A DNA stretch of 64,000 bases from Flavobacteria bacterium BAL38 (GTDB lineage: Bacteria > Bacteroidota > Bacteroidia > Flavobacteriales > Flavobacteriaceae), in contig AAXX01000005.1 in NCBI GenBank assembly GCA_000169355.1, forward strand, positions 62,001 to 126,000. Reading direction: 5' to 3'. Below, piece after piece: positions 17,900 to 27,367 of the stretch. Under the pieces are notes generated by a model. That model ran no database searches. It was not told the origin of the DNA and was given only the letters and a program-made list of their open reading frames with translations. The position numbers and the translations under genes were made by a program. Position 1 is the stretch's first letter. Each line of letters opens with the position of its first letter.

Positions 17900-18637
17900 A
17901 TGAAAAAATTAGGTAGTGTTATTGTGTTGCTAAGTTTGTTTTCTTGTAACAATACAGAGGTTTTATTACCACAAGAAAATGTTTCTGTTATGAAAGAAAT
18001 AACAGATCATTCTCCTATTTATATGTTTTTTAAAACTCAAGAAAATCCCGATTTTAAAGAGAAATTAGATACAATTGTAGAGGTAAATCGTAAAAACTCT
18101 ATTTCATCAACCAACTGGGTTTTTAATATAGATAAGCGTTTGCCATTAAAATTGGTAATTCCGGAACTAATGCAATTACAAGAAAAAAAGAAAAGCAGTT
18201 CGCATTCAAAAGTTGGAACGATGAATGTTTTCACTTATTCGGATAGTGTAGCTAAAAATTTAGCATTTTTTCCATTTACCGATGTGCAATATAAATACAG
18301 CAAACATTTTTCTAAGTTCTTTATTAAAAGTCATGCCGAACATTATAGAACGTACCATAATTTCACTGTAAATTTTAATAAAGACAACAAAATTACAGTG
18401 GATGGAAACGATATTGAAAGAGATGAATTTATCGAATTTATTAAAGAATTTGCCAACTTTACAAATGATGGAAAAATAACGATGCTGCACTTGAATTTTG
18501 ATAATCGCTTAACATATGAGCAATACATTCAAAATAAAATTTTGGCTTGGAAAGCAACAAATGCTGAAATTCAACTGTCTTCTTTTGAGTTTGTGTATGA
18601 TGAGAAGAAATTGCCAGAATGTGGGTGTAAGTTGTAG
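17900..18637 (+). CDS. Hypothetical lipoprotein
   Basis: 245 aa with a lipoprotein signal (MKKLGSVIVLLSLFSCNN, Cys at the lipobox). The mature part is mostly polar, with predicted mixed structure, and ends KLPECGCKL. I recognise no family. It starts 2 nt after the folP stop and is probably translated from the same message, although a folate role does not follow from that. Confidence 0.7.
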   Translation: MKKLGSVIVLLSLFSCNNTEVLLPQENVSVMKEITDHSPIYMFFKTQENPDFKEKLDTIVEVNRKNSISSTNWVFNIDKRLPLKLVIPELMQLQEKKKSSSHSKVGTMNVFTYSDSVAKNLAFFPFTDVQYKYSKHFSKFFIKSHAEHYRTYHNFTVNFNKDNKITVDGNDIERDEFIEFIKEFANFTNDGKITMLHLNFDNRLTYEQYIQNKILAWKATNAEIQLSSFEFVYDEKKLPECGCKL

Positions 18638-18716
18638 TTTCGAGTTGCAAGTTTCAAGTTACGAGTTGGGAATTGTTCGAGGTAGTAGGAAGAATCTTGC
18701 TTTAAATTAGATAATA

Positions 18717-19505
18717 ATGAAGATTAATAGTGTAATAACAATAGTTTTACTTTTTTTTAGTTTTTTCGTCAATGGACAAAATCGAAGTGTTTATGGTAAA
18801 GTGATTTCTGAGGATTTAGAGCCACTAGCTGGAGCACAAATTAGAAATTCTGACAATGAACTACTTGGAGAAACGGATTTTGATGGTCGATTTAAAATTA
18901 ACATTTCACAAAAAAATGATAGTTTATTCTTTCGCTATACAGGCATGGAGTCTACAGATGTAAAATTGAAGGAAGATTGTGATAATATTGAAGTTATAAT
19001 GATGCATTTTGTAATTTATGACTTTATGACGCCAAAAAAAAGCGATAGGCTTCGTAAGAAAAGATATGATAATTTGAATAACATACATTTAAAGGCTATT
19101 AATAATAGACTTTTTCAAAATAATAATATCTGTTACGATAGAAATTTTAAAGCACACAAACCAGATTTAGACAAAATAGGTAAGGAATTAAAGGAATTAG
19201 ATAGAATAAATAAAAATGATTTTAAAAATTTAAAAATTGGAGACACTGTAAGAATCCCATTTGGGTTGGATATAACAAAAAAAACAATAAGTAGTAATTA
19301 CTCAATTTGTAAAAATTGTACGTATCAAGATTATGATTTCTTAATTAAAGGAGTAATTGTAAATAAACAAAGAAAACACTTTACTCTCGAAATTAAAATT
19401 GTAGAAATGTTGCCTTATAATAATTTAGAATATCGAGGGAAGATTTTGAATGTTGGTAGTGAATTTAAATATGAGATGAAATATTGTAAAGTGTTAATTG
19501 ATTAA
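18717..19505 (+). CDS. Exported protein with carboxypeptidase-D regulatory-like domain
   Basis: 262 aa. A signal peptide (VITIVLLFFSFFVNGQ) precedes a CarboxypepD_reg-like beta-sandwich at about residues 22-90 (VYGKVISEDLEPLAGAQIRN ... GETDFDGRFKI). The C-terminal ~150 residues are lysine/asparagine-rich and of unknown fold, with a CKNC pair. The N-terminal domain is the same kind found on TonB-dependent receptors in this phylum, but here it is on a small periplasmic or surface protein. Confidence 0.7.
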   Translation: MKINSVITIVLLFFSFFVNGQNRSVYGKVISEDLEPLAGAQIRNSDNELLGETDFDGRFKINISQKNDSLFFRYTGMESTDVKLKEDCDNIEVIMMHFVIYDFMTPKKSDRLRKKRYDNLNNIHLKAINNRLFQNNNICYDRNFKAHKPDLDKIGKELKELDRINKNDFKNLKIGDTVRIPFGLDITKKTISSNYSICKNCTYQDYDFLIKGVIVNKQRKHFTLEIKIVEMLPYNNLEYRGKILNVGSEFKYEMKYCKVLID

Positions 19506-19558
19506 AGCTAAAACTAATTCCTTTTACTTTCTACTTTTAACTTTTTCATTTTTACTTA

Positions 19559-20032
19559 TCACTGATGATGATACGGTTCGTTTCTCAAAATCGTAAATCC
19601 TCTATAAATTTGTTCGATTACAAAAAGACGTACCATTTGATGTGAAAACGTCATTTCTGATAACGAAACTTTACCTTGCGCTTTTTGGTAAACTGTTTCG
19701 CTAAATCCATATGGTCCACCGATTACGAATGCTAAGGTTTTAATTCCGGCATTCATTTTCTTTTGTAAAAAGTCGGAGAAACCAACACTGCTGAAGGTTT
19801 TTCCGTTTTCGTCTAGTAAAATTAAATGGTCAGTTGGGGTGATTTTAGAAAGAATCAATTCGCCTTCCTTTTCTTTTTGTTGTGCTTCCGATAAATTTTT
19901 TACATTTTTGATGTCGGGAATAATTTCCAAATCAAATTTCACATAAAAAGACAATCGCTTCGTGTAATCATCAATTAAGGTTTGTAACGATTTATTGTCG
20001 GTTTTCCCAATAGTTAAAAGACGAATGTTCAT
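19559..20032 (-). CDS. rlmH: 23S rRNA (pseudouridine1915-N3)-methyltransferase RlmH
   Basis: SPOUT methyltransferase acting on helix 69 of 23S rRNA. The ATG at 20032 gives MNIRLLTIGKT, the family start, and 157 aa; the frame from 20086 adds 18 spurious residues. The SAM-binding knot shows as LAFVIGGPYGFSE, with the C-terminal LSEMTFSHQMVRLFVIEQIYRG and the invariant YHH end. A palindromic repeat lies upstream. Confidence 0.95.
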   Translation of the reverse strand: MNIRLLTIGKTDNKSLQTLIDDYTKRLSFYVKFDLEIIPDIKNVKNLSEAQQKEKEGELILSKITPTDHLILLDENGKTFSSVGFSDFLQKKMNAGIKTLAFVIGGPYGFSETVYQKAQGKVSLSEMTFSHQMVRLFVIEQIYRGFTILRNEPYHHQ

Positions 20033-20081
20033 GTGGTTTGTTTTTTTAAATGAATAATTACTCTTTTTGGAGTGATTATTT

Positions 20082-20207
20082 ACCACATAGGAACATAGAT
20101 TTGAACTAAAAAGTAAAAAGACGTTTTACTTTAGATAGTTAACATAGACTTTGTGTAACCCAATTATTGGGCTATATTACCCTTTTTTACCTATGTTTCT
20201 ATGTGGT
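20082..20207. repeat. Long palindromic intergenic repeat
   Basis: ACCACATAGGAACATAG (20082-20098) pairs with CTATGTTTCTATGTGGT (20191-20207), one mismatch. An inner CCCAATTATTGGG hairpin lies between the arms. A relative with CACATAGG/CTATGTTTTTATGTG ends lies around 14987-15110. I see no gene in it; it looks like a non-autonomous dispersed element. Confidence 0.6.
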
Positions 20208-20254
20208 TTTTTTAAAATTATGGAATCTAAAATAGATTAATTAATTTCTTCCGT

Positions 20255-21712
20255 TTACTTTTCTTTAAAATCAACCTCACAAGCATAAGAAAACAATTTT
20301 TCTTTTTTAATGATGTCTGATGTGCCTTTAGGAAGCATATCTTCCCAGCCTTTTTCATCTTTGCAAATCATTTTTAGAATTTTTCTTGAGAAAATATCTA
20401 AATTCTTTTCTTCAAAGTTTTTAATATCAATTACTTTTCCATTGAATTTAAAGAATTTATATAACTCTTTCATTCTTGGATGTACTTTTAAATTTTCAGA
20501 AGTAATAATGTTTCCTATTTCATCTTTCATAGGATACAAATACACTTTTAAGTCGCGGTAAAATAATTTTCCAAACGCTTCTAAAATTCCACCTGATAAA
20601 TGGCGGTAGTATTTTTCGTCGAAAATCTCAACTAAATTGTTAACTCCCATAGCTAATCCCATACGCGCTTTAGAGTAGTTAGAGAAATATTCCACCACTT
20701 TAAAATATTCTTGGAAGTTAGAAATCATAACGGTTTGTCCTAACTTACATAAAAGTTCAGCACGGTCTAAGAAATCGCGTTCGTCAATTTCTCCCTCTGC
20801 TTTTAAGTTAGAAAGTGTAATTTCAAACACAACAAAAGTATTCTCTTTGTCTACCTTGTTTTCTTGAATAAACATGTTATATGATTTTTCATACATATTC
20901 ATGTTTACTTTAGTAACCGGTCTAAAACTTCCTCTTAATGCCAAGATATTTTTCTTGTACAAAACAGCTGCTGGAAGTATGTTTTTTCCATCAGGACCAA
21001 ACATTACGGCATCTGTCATGCCATTTTTCACTAATTGAAGACTCATTAATCGGTTGTCAACATTAGCAAAACGTGGACCTGAGAAATTAATTGTATCAAT
21101 CTCTAATTGGTCTTTATCTAAATGATCGTATAAATAGCGAAGTAATTTTTTTGGATCGTTATATTTGTAAAAGGCACCATAAATTAAGTTTACACCTAAA
21201 ATACCTAAGGTTTCTTGTTGTAGTTTAGCATCGTTTTCTTTAAAGCGAATGTGAAGTATAATTTCGTTATAATCTTCATCTGGTTCAACTTGGTAAACAA
21301 TTCCTACCCAACCATGGCCTTTAAATTGTTTTGCAAAATCAATAGTTGCCACTGTATTTGCATAACTAAAGAATAATTTATCGGGATGTTTCTCTCTATC
21401 TAAACGTTGCTCAACAAGATTAATCTCATGAGTTAACATTTTACGAAGACGACTTTCTGTAACATATCTACCATCTTCTTCAATTCCATAAATGGCATCA
21501 CTAAAATCTTTATCATAGGCTGACATTGCTTTAGCTATAGTTCCGGAAGAAGCTCCAGCTCTAAAAAAGTTACGAACAGTTTCTTGTCCGGCTCCAATCT
21601 CAGCAAAGGTTCCGTAAATACTTTCATTCAGATTTATACGAAGCGCTTTGTCTTTAATCGAAGGGATTTGTTCGATAACTTTATCTCCACGAACTTTAAT
21701 ATTTGTAACCAT
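20255..21712 (-). CDS. Conserved 485-aa protein of unknown function
   Basis: The start MVTNIKVRGDKVIEQIPSIK and the stretch GTFAEIGAGQETVRNFFRAG are strongly conserved in flavobacterial proteins that I recall being labelled a nicotinate-nucleotide adenylyltransferase. I see no adenylyltransferase H-x-G-H motif at the N-terminus, so that label looks unsupported. There is no signal peptide or membrane helix. The size, even composition and a good promoter candidate suggest a well-expressed cytoplasmic protein. Treat the function as unknown. Confidence 0.75.
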   Translation of the reverse strand: MVTNIKVRGDKVIEQIPSIKDKALRINLNESIYGTFAEIGAGQETVRNFFRAGASSGTIAKAMSAYDKDFSDAIYGIEEDGRYVTESRLRKMLTHEINLVEQRLDREKHPDKLFFSYANTVATIDFAKQFKGHGWVGIVYQVEPDEDYNEIILHIRFKENDAKLQQETLGILGVNLIYGAFYKYNDPKKLLRYLYDHLDKDQLEIDTINFSGPRFANVDNRLMSLQLVKNGMTDAVMFGPDGKNILPAAVLYKKNILALRGSFRPVTKVNMNMYEKSYNMFIQENKVDKENTFVVFEITLSNLKAEGEIDERDFLDRAELLCKLGQTVMISNFQEYFKVVEYFSNYSKARMGLAMGVNNLVEIFDEKYYRHLSGGILEAFGKLFYRDLKVYLYPMKDEIGNIITSENLKVHPRMKELYKFFKFNGKVIDIKNFEEKNLDIFSRKILKMICKDEKGWEDMLPKGTSDIIKKEKLFSYACEVDFKEK

Positions 21713-21764
21713 ACTTTTCTTTGAAATAATTGTTGGGGCAGTAGTTAATTTTAGTCCTCAATTG

Positions 21765-21812
21765 CAAAGTTAATCATTTTGTAAAATAACACCATAATTA
21801 TTGTTATTTTTG
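21765..21812. promoter_or_regulatory. Divergent promoter region for the 485-aa protein and MBL genes
   Basis: Minus strand: TAACTTTG at 21765-21772 faces the 485-aa gene. Plus strand: TTTG at 21778-21781, then 23 nt, then TATTTTTG at 21805-21812 faces the MBL gene. The plus-strand pair fits the Bacteroidota -33/-7 consensus. Confidence 0.5.
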
Positions 21813-21828
21813 TGCAAAACTTTACAAA

Positions 21829-22596
21829 TTGAAGGTATATTTCTTAGGAACAGGAACATCTCAAGGAATTCCAGTAATTGGAAGCCAGCACTCGGTATGT
21901 TTAAGTTCAGATGATAAAGACAAAAGATTGCGTGTTTCGGTATGGATTGAAACCGATAATAATTCTATTGTAATTGATTGCGGCCCCGATTTTAGACAAC
22001 AAATGCTAACTTCAAAATGTCCAAAAATTGATGCTTTATTATTTACACACGAGCATGCCGATCATACAGCAGGTTTAGATGATATTCGCCCCTTCTTTTT
22101 CAAACAAGGAGCAATTGCTATTTATGCGCATACTAGAGTTTTAAAAAACTTAGAAAAAAGATTTGATTATATATTTCAAACAGAAAATAAATATCCGGGC
22201 GCTCCATCTGTAATAGAAAATGAAGTAATAAATAATGTACCGTTTTTAGTTAATAACGAAGTTGTTATTCCAATTAATGCCTACCATGGTTCGTTACAAG
22301 TTTTTGGATATCGCATTCAAAATTTTGTTTATTTAACCGATGTAAAAACCATTGAAACTTCAGAAATTGATAAAATTAAAAATTGTGAAGTATTAGTTGT
22401 TAATTGTTTACGAGAAGAACAACATGCTACACATTTTAATTTAGAAGAAGTTTTACATTTCATATCTTTGGTGCAACCAAAAACAACCTATTTAACACAC
22501 ATTAGTCATTTGTTTGGATTTCATGAAGAAATTCAGAATAAATTACCTAAAAATGTGTTTGTAGCTTATGATAACCTTGAAATAAATTTAGAATAA
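21829..22596 (+). CDS. PhnP-like MBL-fold metallohydrolase
   Basis: 255 aa. The zinc-binding motif THEHADHTAGLDD carries the HxHxDH signature, and further His ligands appear at NAYHGS and THISH. Family members cleave cyclic nucleotide or phosphodiester bonds. The frame has no ATG upstream before a stop at 21787, so the TTG at 21829 (MKVYFLGTGTSQGIP) must be the start. A TAnnTTTG promoter lies 17 nt upstream. Confidence 0.85.
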   Translation: MKVYFLGTGTSQGIPVIGSQHSVCLSSDDKDKRLRVSVWIETDNNSIVIDCGPDFRQQMLTSKCPKIDALLFTHEHADHTAGLDDIRPFFFKQGAIAIYAHTRVLKNLEKRFDYIFQTENKYPGAPSVIENEVINNVPFLVNNEVVIPINAYHGSLQVFGYRIQNFVYLTDVKTIETSEIDKIKNCEVLVVNCLREEQHATHFNLEEVLHFISLVQPKTTYLTHISHLFGFHEEIQNKLPKNVFVAYDNLEINLE

Positions 22597-22598
22597 TT

Positions 22599-23075
22599 AT
22601 GAAAAATGTAATAATGTATGCTTTAATTTTTTCGTTACTGTTTAATGTTTTTCAATACGTTAATGCTACTAAAATATTAGAAGCAAAAGACAATGAAGTA
22701 GTTAAAATAAAAGAGCATCTTAAAATTTCAAGAGATTCTGTTTCAAGCTTGGCTAGTGCAAATTATTTTGCATTAGAAAGTGATGAAGATGCACAAGAAT
22801 ACTTTTATTCTAGTAATTTAGATTATCAAAAAGTAGCAATAAAAGTAAAAGAAGATCTTGTTGCTTTAAATGAAAACAAAAACGGAAATCCTTTAGTGCC
22901 TTATGAACCAATTGATGGAAAAGCTTTTTTAATTAATACGTCTAAAACATTAAATCATAGATGGATTATTGCCGAATTTTCTAACGGAGATTTATGGGGA
23001 CAAATTCTGCTAAAATATTTTGTTACAGAAGGAAAACCAACCCAGTTTGAAACAGTTGAAACGGTTTTATATTAA
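22599..23075 (+). CDS. Hypothetical membrane-anchored protein
   Basis: 158 aa, not recognised. An N-terminal hydrophobic segment (MYALIFSLLFNVFQYV) acts as signal or anchor, followed by a short coiled-coil-like stretch and a C-terminal beta-rich part (HRWIIAEFSNGDLWGQILL). It starts 2 nt after the MBL stop and precedes the aminotransferase by 29 nt, so it is probably the middle gene of a three-gene unit. Confidence 0.65.
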   Translation: MKNVIMYALIFSLLFNVFQYVNATKILEAKDNEVVKIKEHLKISRDSVSSLASANYFALESDEDAQEYFYSSNLDYQKVAIKVKEDLVALNENKNGNPLVPYEPIDGKAFLINTSKTLNHRWIIAEFSNGDLWGQILLKYFVTEGKPTQFETVETVLY

Positions 23076-23104
23076 AATAAACTAAAGAGTAAAAATTCAG
23101 TACA

Positions 23105-24592
23105 ATGTCGACTACAACTACAAAAACCCAATTAGAAGGTTATTTTGATGAATTTAGAAAAGATATAATTGGAATCAATCAAAATTTTCAATCACCTTTT
23201 GGAGAAAAGAAAATAATCTATACCGATTGGACAGCAAGCGGAAGATTATACCGACCAATTGAAGAGAAATTAATGAATGAATTTGGTCCTTTTGTAGCCA
23301 ATACACATACTGAAACTTCGGTTACAGGTACCGCAATGACAATGGCTTATCATGAAGCACGTCATATTATTAAACGTCATGTAAATGCTTTAGATTCAGA
23401 TATTTTAATTACTGATGGAACTGGAATGACTGGAGTTGTAAATAAATTACAACGTATTTTAGGACTTCGTATTCCTGAAAATTTAAAAGAGTTTACAGCA
23501 ATTCCAGAGGCTATAAAACCAATTGTTTTTATATCTCACATGGAACATCATTCTAATCAAACCTCTTGGTTAGAAACCATTGCAGATGTAGTCGTAATTC
23601 CGGCAGATAAAAACGGATTGTTCTGCATGAAGGAATTCAAAGCATTATTAGATCAATATAAAGATAGAAGTTTTAAAATTGCTTCTATTACCTCTTGCTC
23701 AAATGTAACAGGAATTAAAACACCTTACCATGAAGTTGCAAAATTAATGCATCAAAATAACGGAGTTTGTTTTGTAGATTTTGCTTGTTCGGGTCCGTAT
23801 GTGGCCATTAATATGCATCCTGAAGATGCTGAAAGTTATTTAGATGCAATTTTCTTTTCTCCTCATAAGTTTTTAGGAGGTCCTGGAACTTCTGGAGTTA
23901 TGATTTTTAATAAAAACTTATATAAAAATAATGTTCCTGATTGTCCTGGTGGGGGAACGGTTAGTTGGACAAATCCTTGGGGTGAACATAAATATATTGA
24001 TAATATTGAAGATAGGGAAGATGGAGGAACTCCGGGTTTTCTTCAAGTAATGAAAACAGCTTTGGCTATTCAATTGAAAGAAAAAATGGGCGTTCAAAAT
24101 ATTTTAGATCGCGAACATGAGTTAGTCGACTATATTTTTGAAACTCTAGGAAATATTGATAATTTACACATTTTAGCAAATGAGCACAAAGATCGTTTAG
24201 GTGTAATTTCGTTTTATATTGATGATTTACATTTTAATTTAGGCGTAAAATTATTAAATGATAAATTTGGAATTCAAACTCGCGGTGGTTGTAGTTGCGC
24301 CGGAACTTACGGACATTATTTATTGCATGTAGATCAGGAAACATCTCATGATTTAGTTTGTAAAATTTCATCTGGAGATTTAATTCAAAAGCCAGGCTGG
24401 ATTAGAATGTCAATTCATCCAACAACAACAACAGAAGAGATAGCATTTGTTTGCGAAAATATTAAAGCTTTAGCAGCTAATCATAAAGAATGGGAATTAG
24501 ATTACGAATACAATCCTAAAAACAATGAATTCGTTCACAAAAGTGCTAAAGGCGAAATCAAAGAAATGGTTCACAATTGGTTTAAGGTTTAA
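23105..24592 (+). CDS. Class V aminotransferase (cysteine desulfurase-like)
   Basis: 495-aa PLP enzyme of fold type I. The PLP lysine is K255 in FFSPHKFLGG. SCSNVTG and FVDFACSGPY carry cofactor contacts, and the C-terminal RGGCSCAGTYG has a Cys where cysteine desulfurases keep their catalytic loop. At 495 aa it is longer than SufS (~405), with an N-terminal extension and inserts, so it belongs to a distinct SufS-related group. The substrate is unknown. Confidence 0.85.
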   Translation: MSTTTTKTQLEGYFDEFRKDIIGINQNFQSPFGEKKIIYTDWTASGRLYRPIEEKLMNEFGPFVANTHTETSVTGTAMTMAYHEARHIIKRHVNALDSDILITDGTGMTGVVNKLQRILGLRIPENLKEFTAIPEAIKPIVFISHMEHHSNQTSWLETIADVVVIPADKNGLFCMKEFKALLDQYKDRSFKIASITSCSNVTGIKTPYHEVAKLMHQNNGVCFVDFACSGPYVAINMHPEDAESYLDAIFFSPHKFLGGPGTSGVMIFNKNLYKNNVPDCPGGGTVSWTNPWGEHKYIDNIEDREDGGTPGFLQVMKTALAIQLKEKMGVQNILDREHELVDYIFETLGNIDNLHILANEHKDRLGVISFYIDDLHFNLGVKLLNDKFGIQTRGGCSCAGTYGHYLLHVDQETSHDLVCKISSGDLIQKPGWIRMSIHPTTTTEEIAFVCENIKALAANHKEWELDYEYNPKNNEFVHKSAKGEIKEMVHNWFKV

Positions 24593-24630
24593 AAAAAGGA
24601 AAGCTCAGTAATTACTTGAGCTTTCCTTCT
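24591..24630. terminator. Bidirectional terminator
   Basis: AAGGAAAGCTCAG (24596-24608) pairs with TTGAGCTTTCCTT (24616-24628). It overlaps the last codons of the acyltransferase gene and sits between the convergent genes. Confidence 0.75.
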
Positions 24631-25493
24631 ATATTTTTCCAACGTTTATGTGTCCAAAAGTAGAACTCAGGTGCTTCGTGTATTTGTTCTTCAACTAATT
24701 TTAAGAATTTATCAGTAATTTCATAATTAGGAACAGAAGTGACATCATCAGAAAGTACTTCAAAGCTTGCTTCATAGTAGCCTCTTTTAATTTTTTTAAC
24801 TTTCAAAAAAATTACATTCATATCAAAACGTTTGGCAAGCATTTCAGCTCCGGTATGAACAGGAACAACATGTCCCATGAAAGAAGTCCAATGATGAGCT
24901 GAGTTAGGTCTTGGCGATTGATCACTAGCAAAACCATATATACTTAAAATGTTATTTTTGTAATTTTCTGTAATTATTGGAATTGTATTTTTTGTCGGAA
25001 TCAATTCTGCTTTAAATTTAGAACGAATTCTTTTTACTAGTTTATCAAAATGCGGATTGGCTAATTTTTTATAAATTCCGTATCCTTTGTGATTTATGTA
25101 ATAATTCATCGAAATAACCCATTCGTAACTAGCATAATGAGCACACATTAAAGCAATACTTTTGTTCTTTTTTTCCAATTCATAATACACTTCCATATTA
25201 CTAAAAGTAAAACGTTTTTCCATCTCTTTTTGAGATATAGAAATAGTTTTAATCATTTCTAGAAACATATCACATAAATGAACATAGAATTTCTTTTCAA
25301 TGGCAAGTCTTTCTTTATCAGATAAATGAGGTAAAGCCAATTTTATATTGTTTCTAACCACTTTTTTTCGATATCCAATTACATCGTAAGTTAAAAAACA
25401 AACAATATCAGACAATAAATAAAAAATACGGAAAGGTAGTATAGATATTATCAGCAATAAAGGATAGATAAGTAGGTAAACTAATAATTGCAT
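24612..25493 (-). CDS. LpxL/HtrB-like lysophospholipid acyltransferase
   Basis: 293 aa. An N-terminal membrane segment is followed by the acyltransferase block. The H-x4-E catalytic pair is in CAHYASYEW, and a downstream block (FASDQSPRPNSAHHWTSFMG) matches the conserved Asp/Pro region of late lipid A acyltransferases. It should transfer an acyl chain to a lipid A precursor or a related lipid at the inner membrane. The gene ends inside the shared terminator. Confidence 0.88.
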   Translation of the reverse strand: MQLLVYLLIYPLLLIISILPFRIFYLLSDIVCFLTYDVIGYRKKVVRNNIKLALPHLSDKERLAIEKKFYVHLCDMFLEMIKTISISQKEMEKRFTFSNMEVYYELEKKNKSIALMCAHYASYEWVISMNYYINHKGYGIYKKLANPHFDKLVKRIRSKFKAELIPTKNTIPIITENYKNNILSIYGFASDQSPRPNSAHHWTSFMGHVVPVHTGAEMLAKRFDMNVIFLKVKKIKRGYYEASFEVLSDDVTSVPNYEITDKFLKLVEEQIHEAPEFYFWTHKRWKNIEGKLK

Positions 25494-25509
25494 TCTTTAA
25501 AATTTTTTA

Positions 25510-25541
25510 CAAATATACTTTTTTAGTTGTAAGTAAATTTG
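25510..25541. promoter_or_regulatory. Divergent -7 elements for the acyltransferase and rhomboid genes
   Basis: TATATTTG on the minus strand (25510-25517) and TAAATTTG on the plus strand (25534-25541) both match TAnnTTTG. No convincing -33 partner was found for either. Confidence 0.4.
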
Positions 25542-25576
25542 ATAAAGTATTCCTAAATTTACAAAAAATACATTTC

Positions 25577-26203
25577 ATGAACATTATTTTATTACTACTT
25601 ATAGGTATTAATGCACTAATAAGTTATAAAGCTATAAACGATAGTTCTTTTTTTAGAAAATACGAATTTCATATTGGAAGCATTAAATCTGGAGAGCAAT
25701 TACGTATGTTTAGCTCAGGATTTTTACATGTAGATTTTCAACATTTGTTTTTTAATATGTTTACATTGTATTTTTTTGCACCATATGTAATTTACAATAC
25801 TACTGTTCTTTATTTTCTTTATATCTATATTGGAAGTTTATTAGCAGGAAATTTACTTACTTTTTATTTTCATAAAAATGATTATTCGTACAGAGCTGTG
25901 GGTGCCTCAGGTGCTGTTACGGGTGTTATTTTTAGTGCTATTTTATTAGAACCTAATTTGTATATGTATGGATTTATTCCGGGCTATATTTTTGGATTTG
26001 CTTATTTACTGTTTTCTATTTATGGAATGAAAGCTAAAAATGACAATATTGGTCATGTAGCGCATTTTGGAGGTGCAATTGGAGGTTACGGAATTACATT
26101 AGCCAAATACCCTGAGTTAATTTCTTCACAAACTACCACTGTAGTAGCTTTATTAGTGCCAATTGTAGTTTTGTTTATCCTTCAAAAGATGAATAAATTA
26201 TAA
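25577..26203 (+). CDS. Rhomboid-family intramembrane serine protease
   Basis: 208 aa with six hydrophobic helices. The catalytic Ser is in GASGAVTG and the catalytic His in GHVAHFGGAIGG; the HLFFNMFTLYFF motif of loop 1/helix 2 is also present. It cleaves membrane proteins within or near the membrane; substrates are unknown. The core six-helix form has no extra cytoplasmic domain. Confidence 0.88.
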   Translation: MNIILLLLIGINALISYKAINDSSFFRKYEFHIGSIKSGEQLRMFSSGFLHVDFQHLFFNMFTLYFFAPYVIYNTTVLYFLYIYIGSLLAGNLLTFYFHKNDYSYRAVGASGAVTGVIFSAILLEPNLYMYGFIPGYIFGFAYLLFSIYGMKAKNDNIGHVAHFGGAIGGYGITLAKYPELISSQTTTVVALLVPIVVLFILQKMNKL

Positions 26204-26228
26204 ACTGATTGGTAAAAAAAAAACTTTT

Positions 26229-27302
26229 TTACCAAGGACCAGTTCTGGTTACATTAATAAATGTATCATTTTCATATCGGTACGCACCTTTAAAACCTAC
26301 AAACCACATTCTGTCCTTTTGATCTTGATAAATTTGGAAAGGAAATGGGGTAAAGTCATTTTCTTTATTTTTAATTTTTGTAAATACTTTGCCATTGTAA
26401 CTATAAATATCACGTTTGTTAACACTAAACCAAAGTGTTCCATTCTTATCTTCATAAATACAACCAATGTTTCCGTCTTTATTTATAAGTTTTTCGGTAA
26501 TATTAGTTAATGTTTTTTCATTATATCGAAATATTCCTGTAGTGGTTGAAATCCAAAAATTTCCGTCTGTACTTTCAATTATTTGACTTGCAAAATCAGA
26601 TTGGAGTCCGTCTTGCTCAGAAATGTTTTTTAAAGAATTTCCATCATAAATGTAAACACCACCATTAGTTGCAAACCATATTTTACCATTTTGGTCTTCT
26701 ATAATAGAATGAATTATTTTAGTAGTACTAATTCCTCTTGTATCATCTATTTTTCCCTCAGGAATTTCAAAATGTTCAAATACTTCTCCATTAAAGGTAA
26801 AAACGCCTTGAGTAGTACCAATCCAAAGTTTTCCTTTTTTATCCATCATCATGCTCCAAAGCCCATTATTAATAAGTATTTCTTTCTGATGATATGCAGT
26901 AAAATACTTTCCGTCGTATTTTGCGATACCTCCACCATAACCTATCCAAATATTTCCAATTTTATCTTCAATAATAGCATGAACCGTTATATTTTGACCA
27001 TTAGCGTCTTTAAGTTCAAAATAGACTAAACCATCTTTATTATATAAACAAAGGCCATTTTGTGTACCAAACCAAAAATCACCTTTTTTATCTTGAAAAA
27101 CAGTTCTAATAACACCACTTATTTGGTTTCCTTGGTATTCTTTATCATGAACACTATTTCTATATTCGGGCAACAATTCGGCTCTTAAAGTTATGCTGTC
27201 TTTGTGTATTTTTATTATTTCGGGTCTTTTAATTTGCCCTTTACATGAAATAATAAATAACAATAATAGCAATGAAAATAATATTGTTTTAATTTTTAAC
27301 AT
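26229..27302 (-). CDS. Reg_prop beta-propeller lipoprotein
   Basis: Start at the ATG at 27302 gives a lipoprotein signal (KTILFSLLLLLFIISCKGQ); the frame from 27329 adds nine residues. The ~357-aa protein is a chain of two-component-regulator propeller repeats (DFWFGTQNGLCLYN, IWIGYGGGIAKYDG, LWIGTTQGVF, IWFATNGGVYIYDG). Similar repeats form the sensor domains of hybrid two-component systems, but this protein has no kinase part, so it is a free lipid-anchored propeller. A broken relative lies at 27963-28282. Confidence 0.85.
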   Translation of the reverse strand: MLKIKTILFSLLLLLFIISCKGQIKRPEIIKIHKDSITLRAELLPEYRNSVHDKEYQGNQISGVIRTVFQDKKGDFWFGTQNGLCLYNKDGLVYFELKDANGQNITVHAIIEDKIGNIWIGYGGGIAKYDGKYFTAYHQKEILINNGLWSMMMDKKGKLWIGTTQGVFTFNGEVFEHFEIPEGKIDDTRGISTTKIIHSIIEDQNGKIWFATNGGVYIYDGNSLKNISEQDGLQSDFASQIIESTDGNFWISTTTGIFRYNEKTLTNITEKLINKDGNIGCIYEDKNGTLWFSVNKRDIYSYNGKVFTKIKNKENDFTPFPFQIYQDQKDRMWFVGFKGAYRYENDTFINVTRTGPW

Positions 27303-27367
27303 TTGAATTAAGTTTATAATTTTAGACAATAGAAATCAAAACAAGAAACTGTAGAAATACCTTAGTT

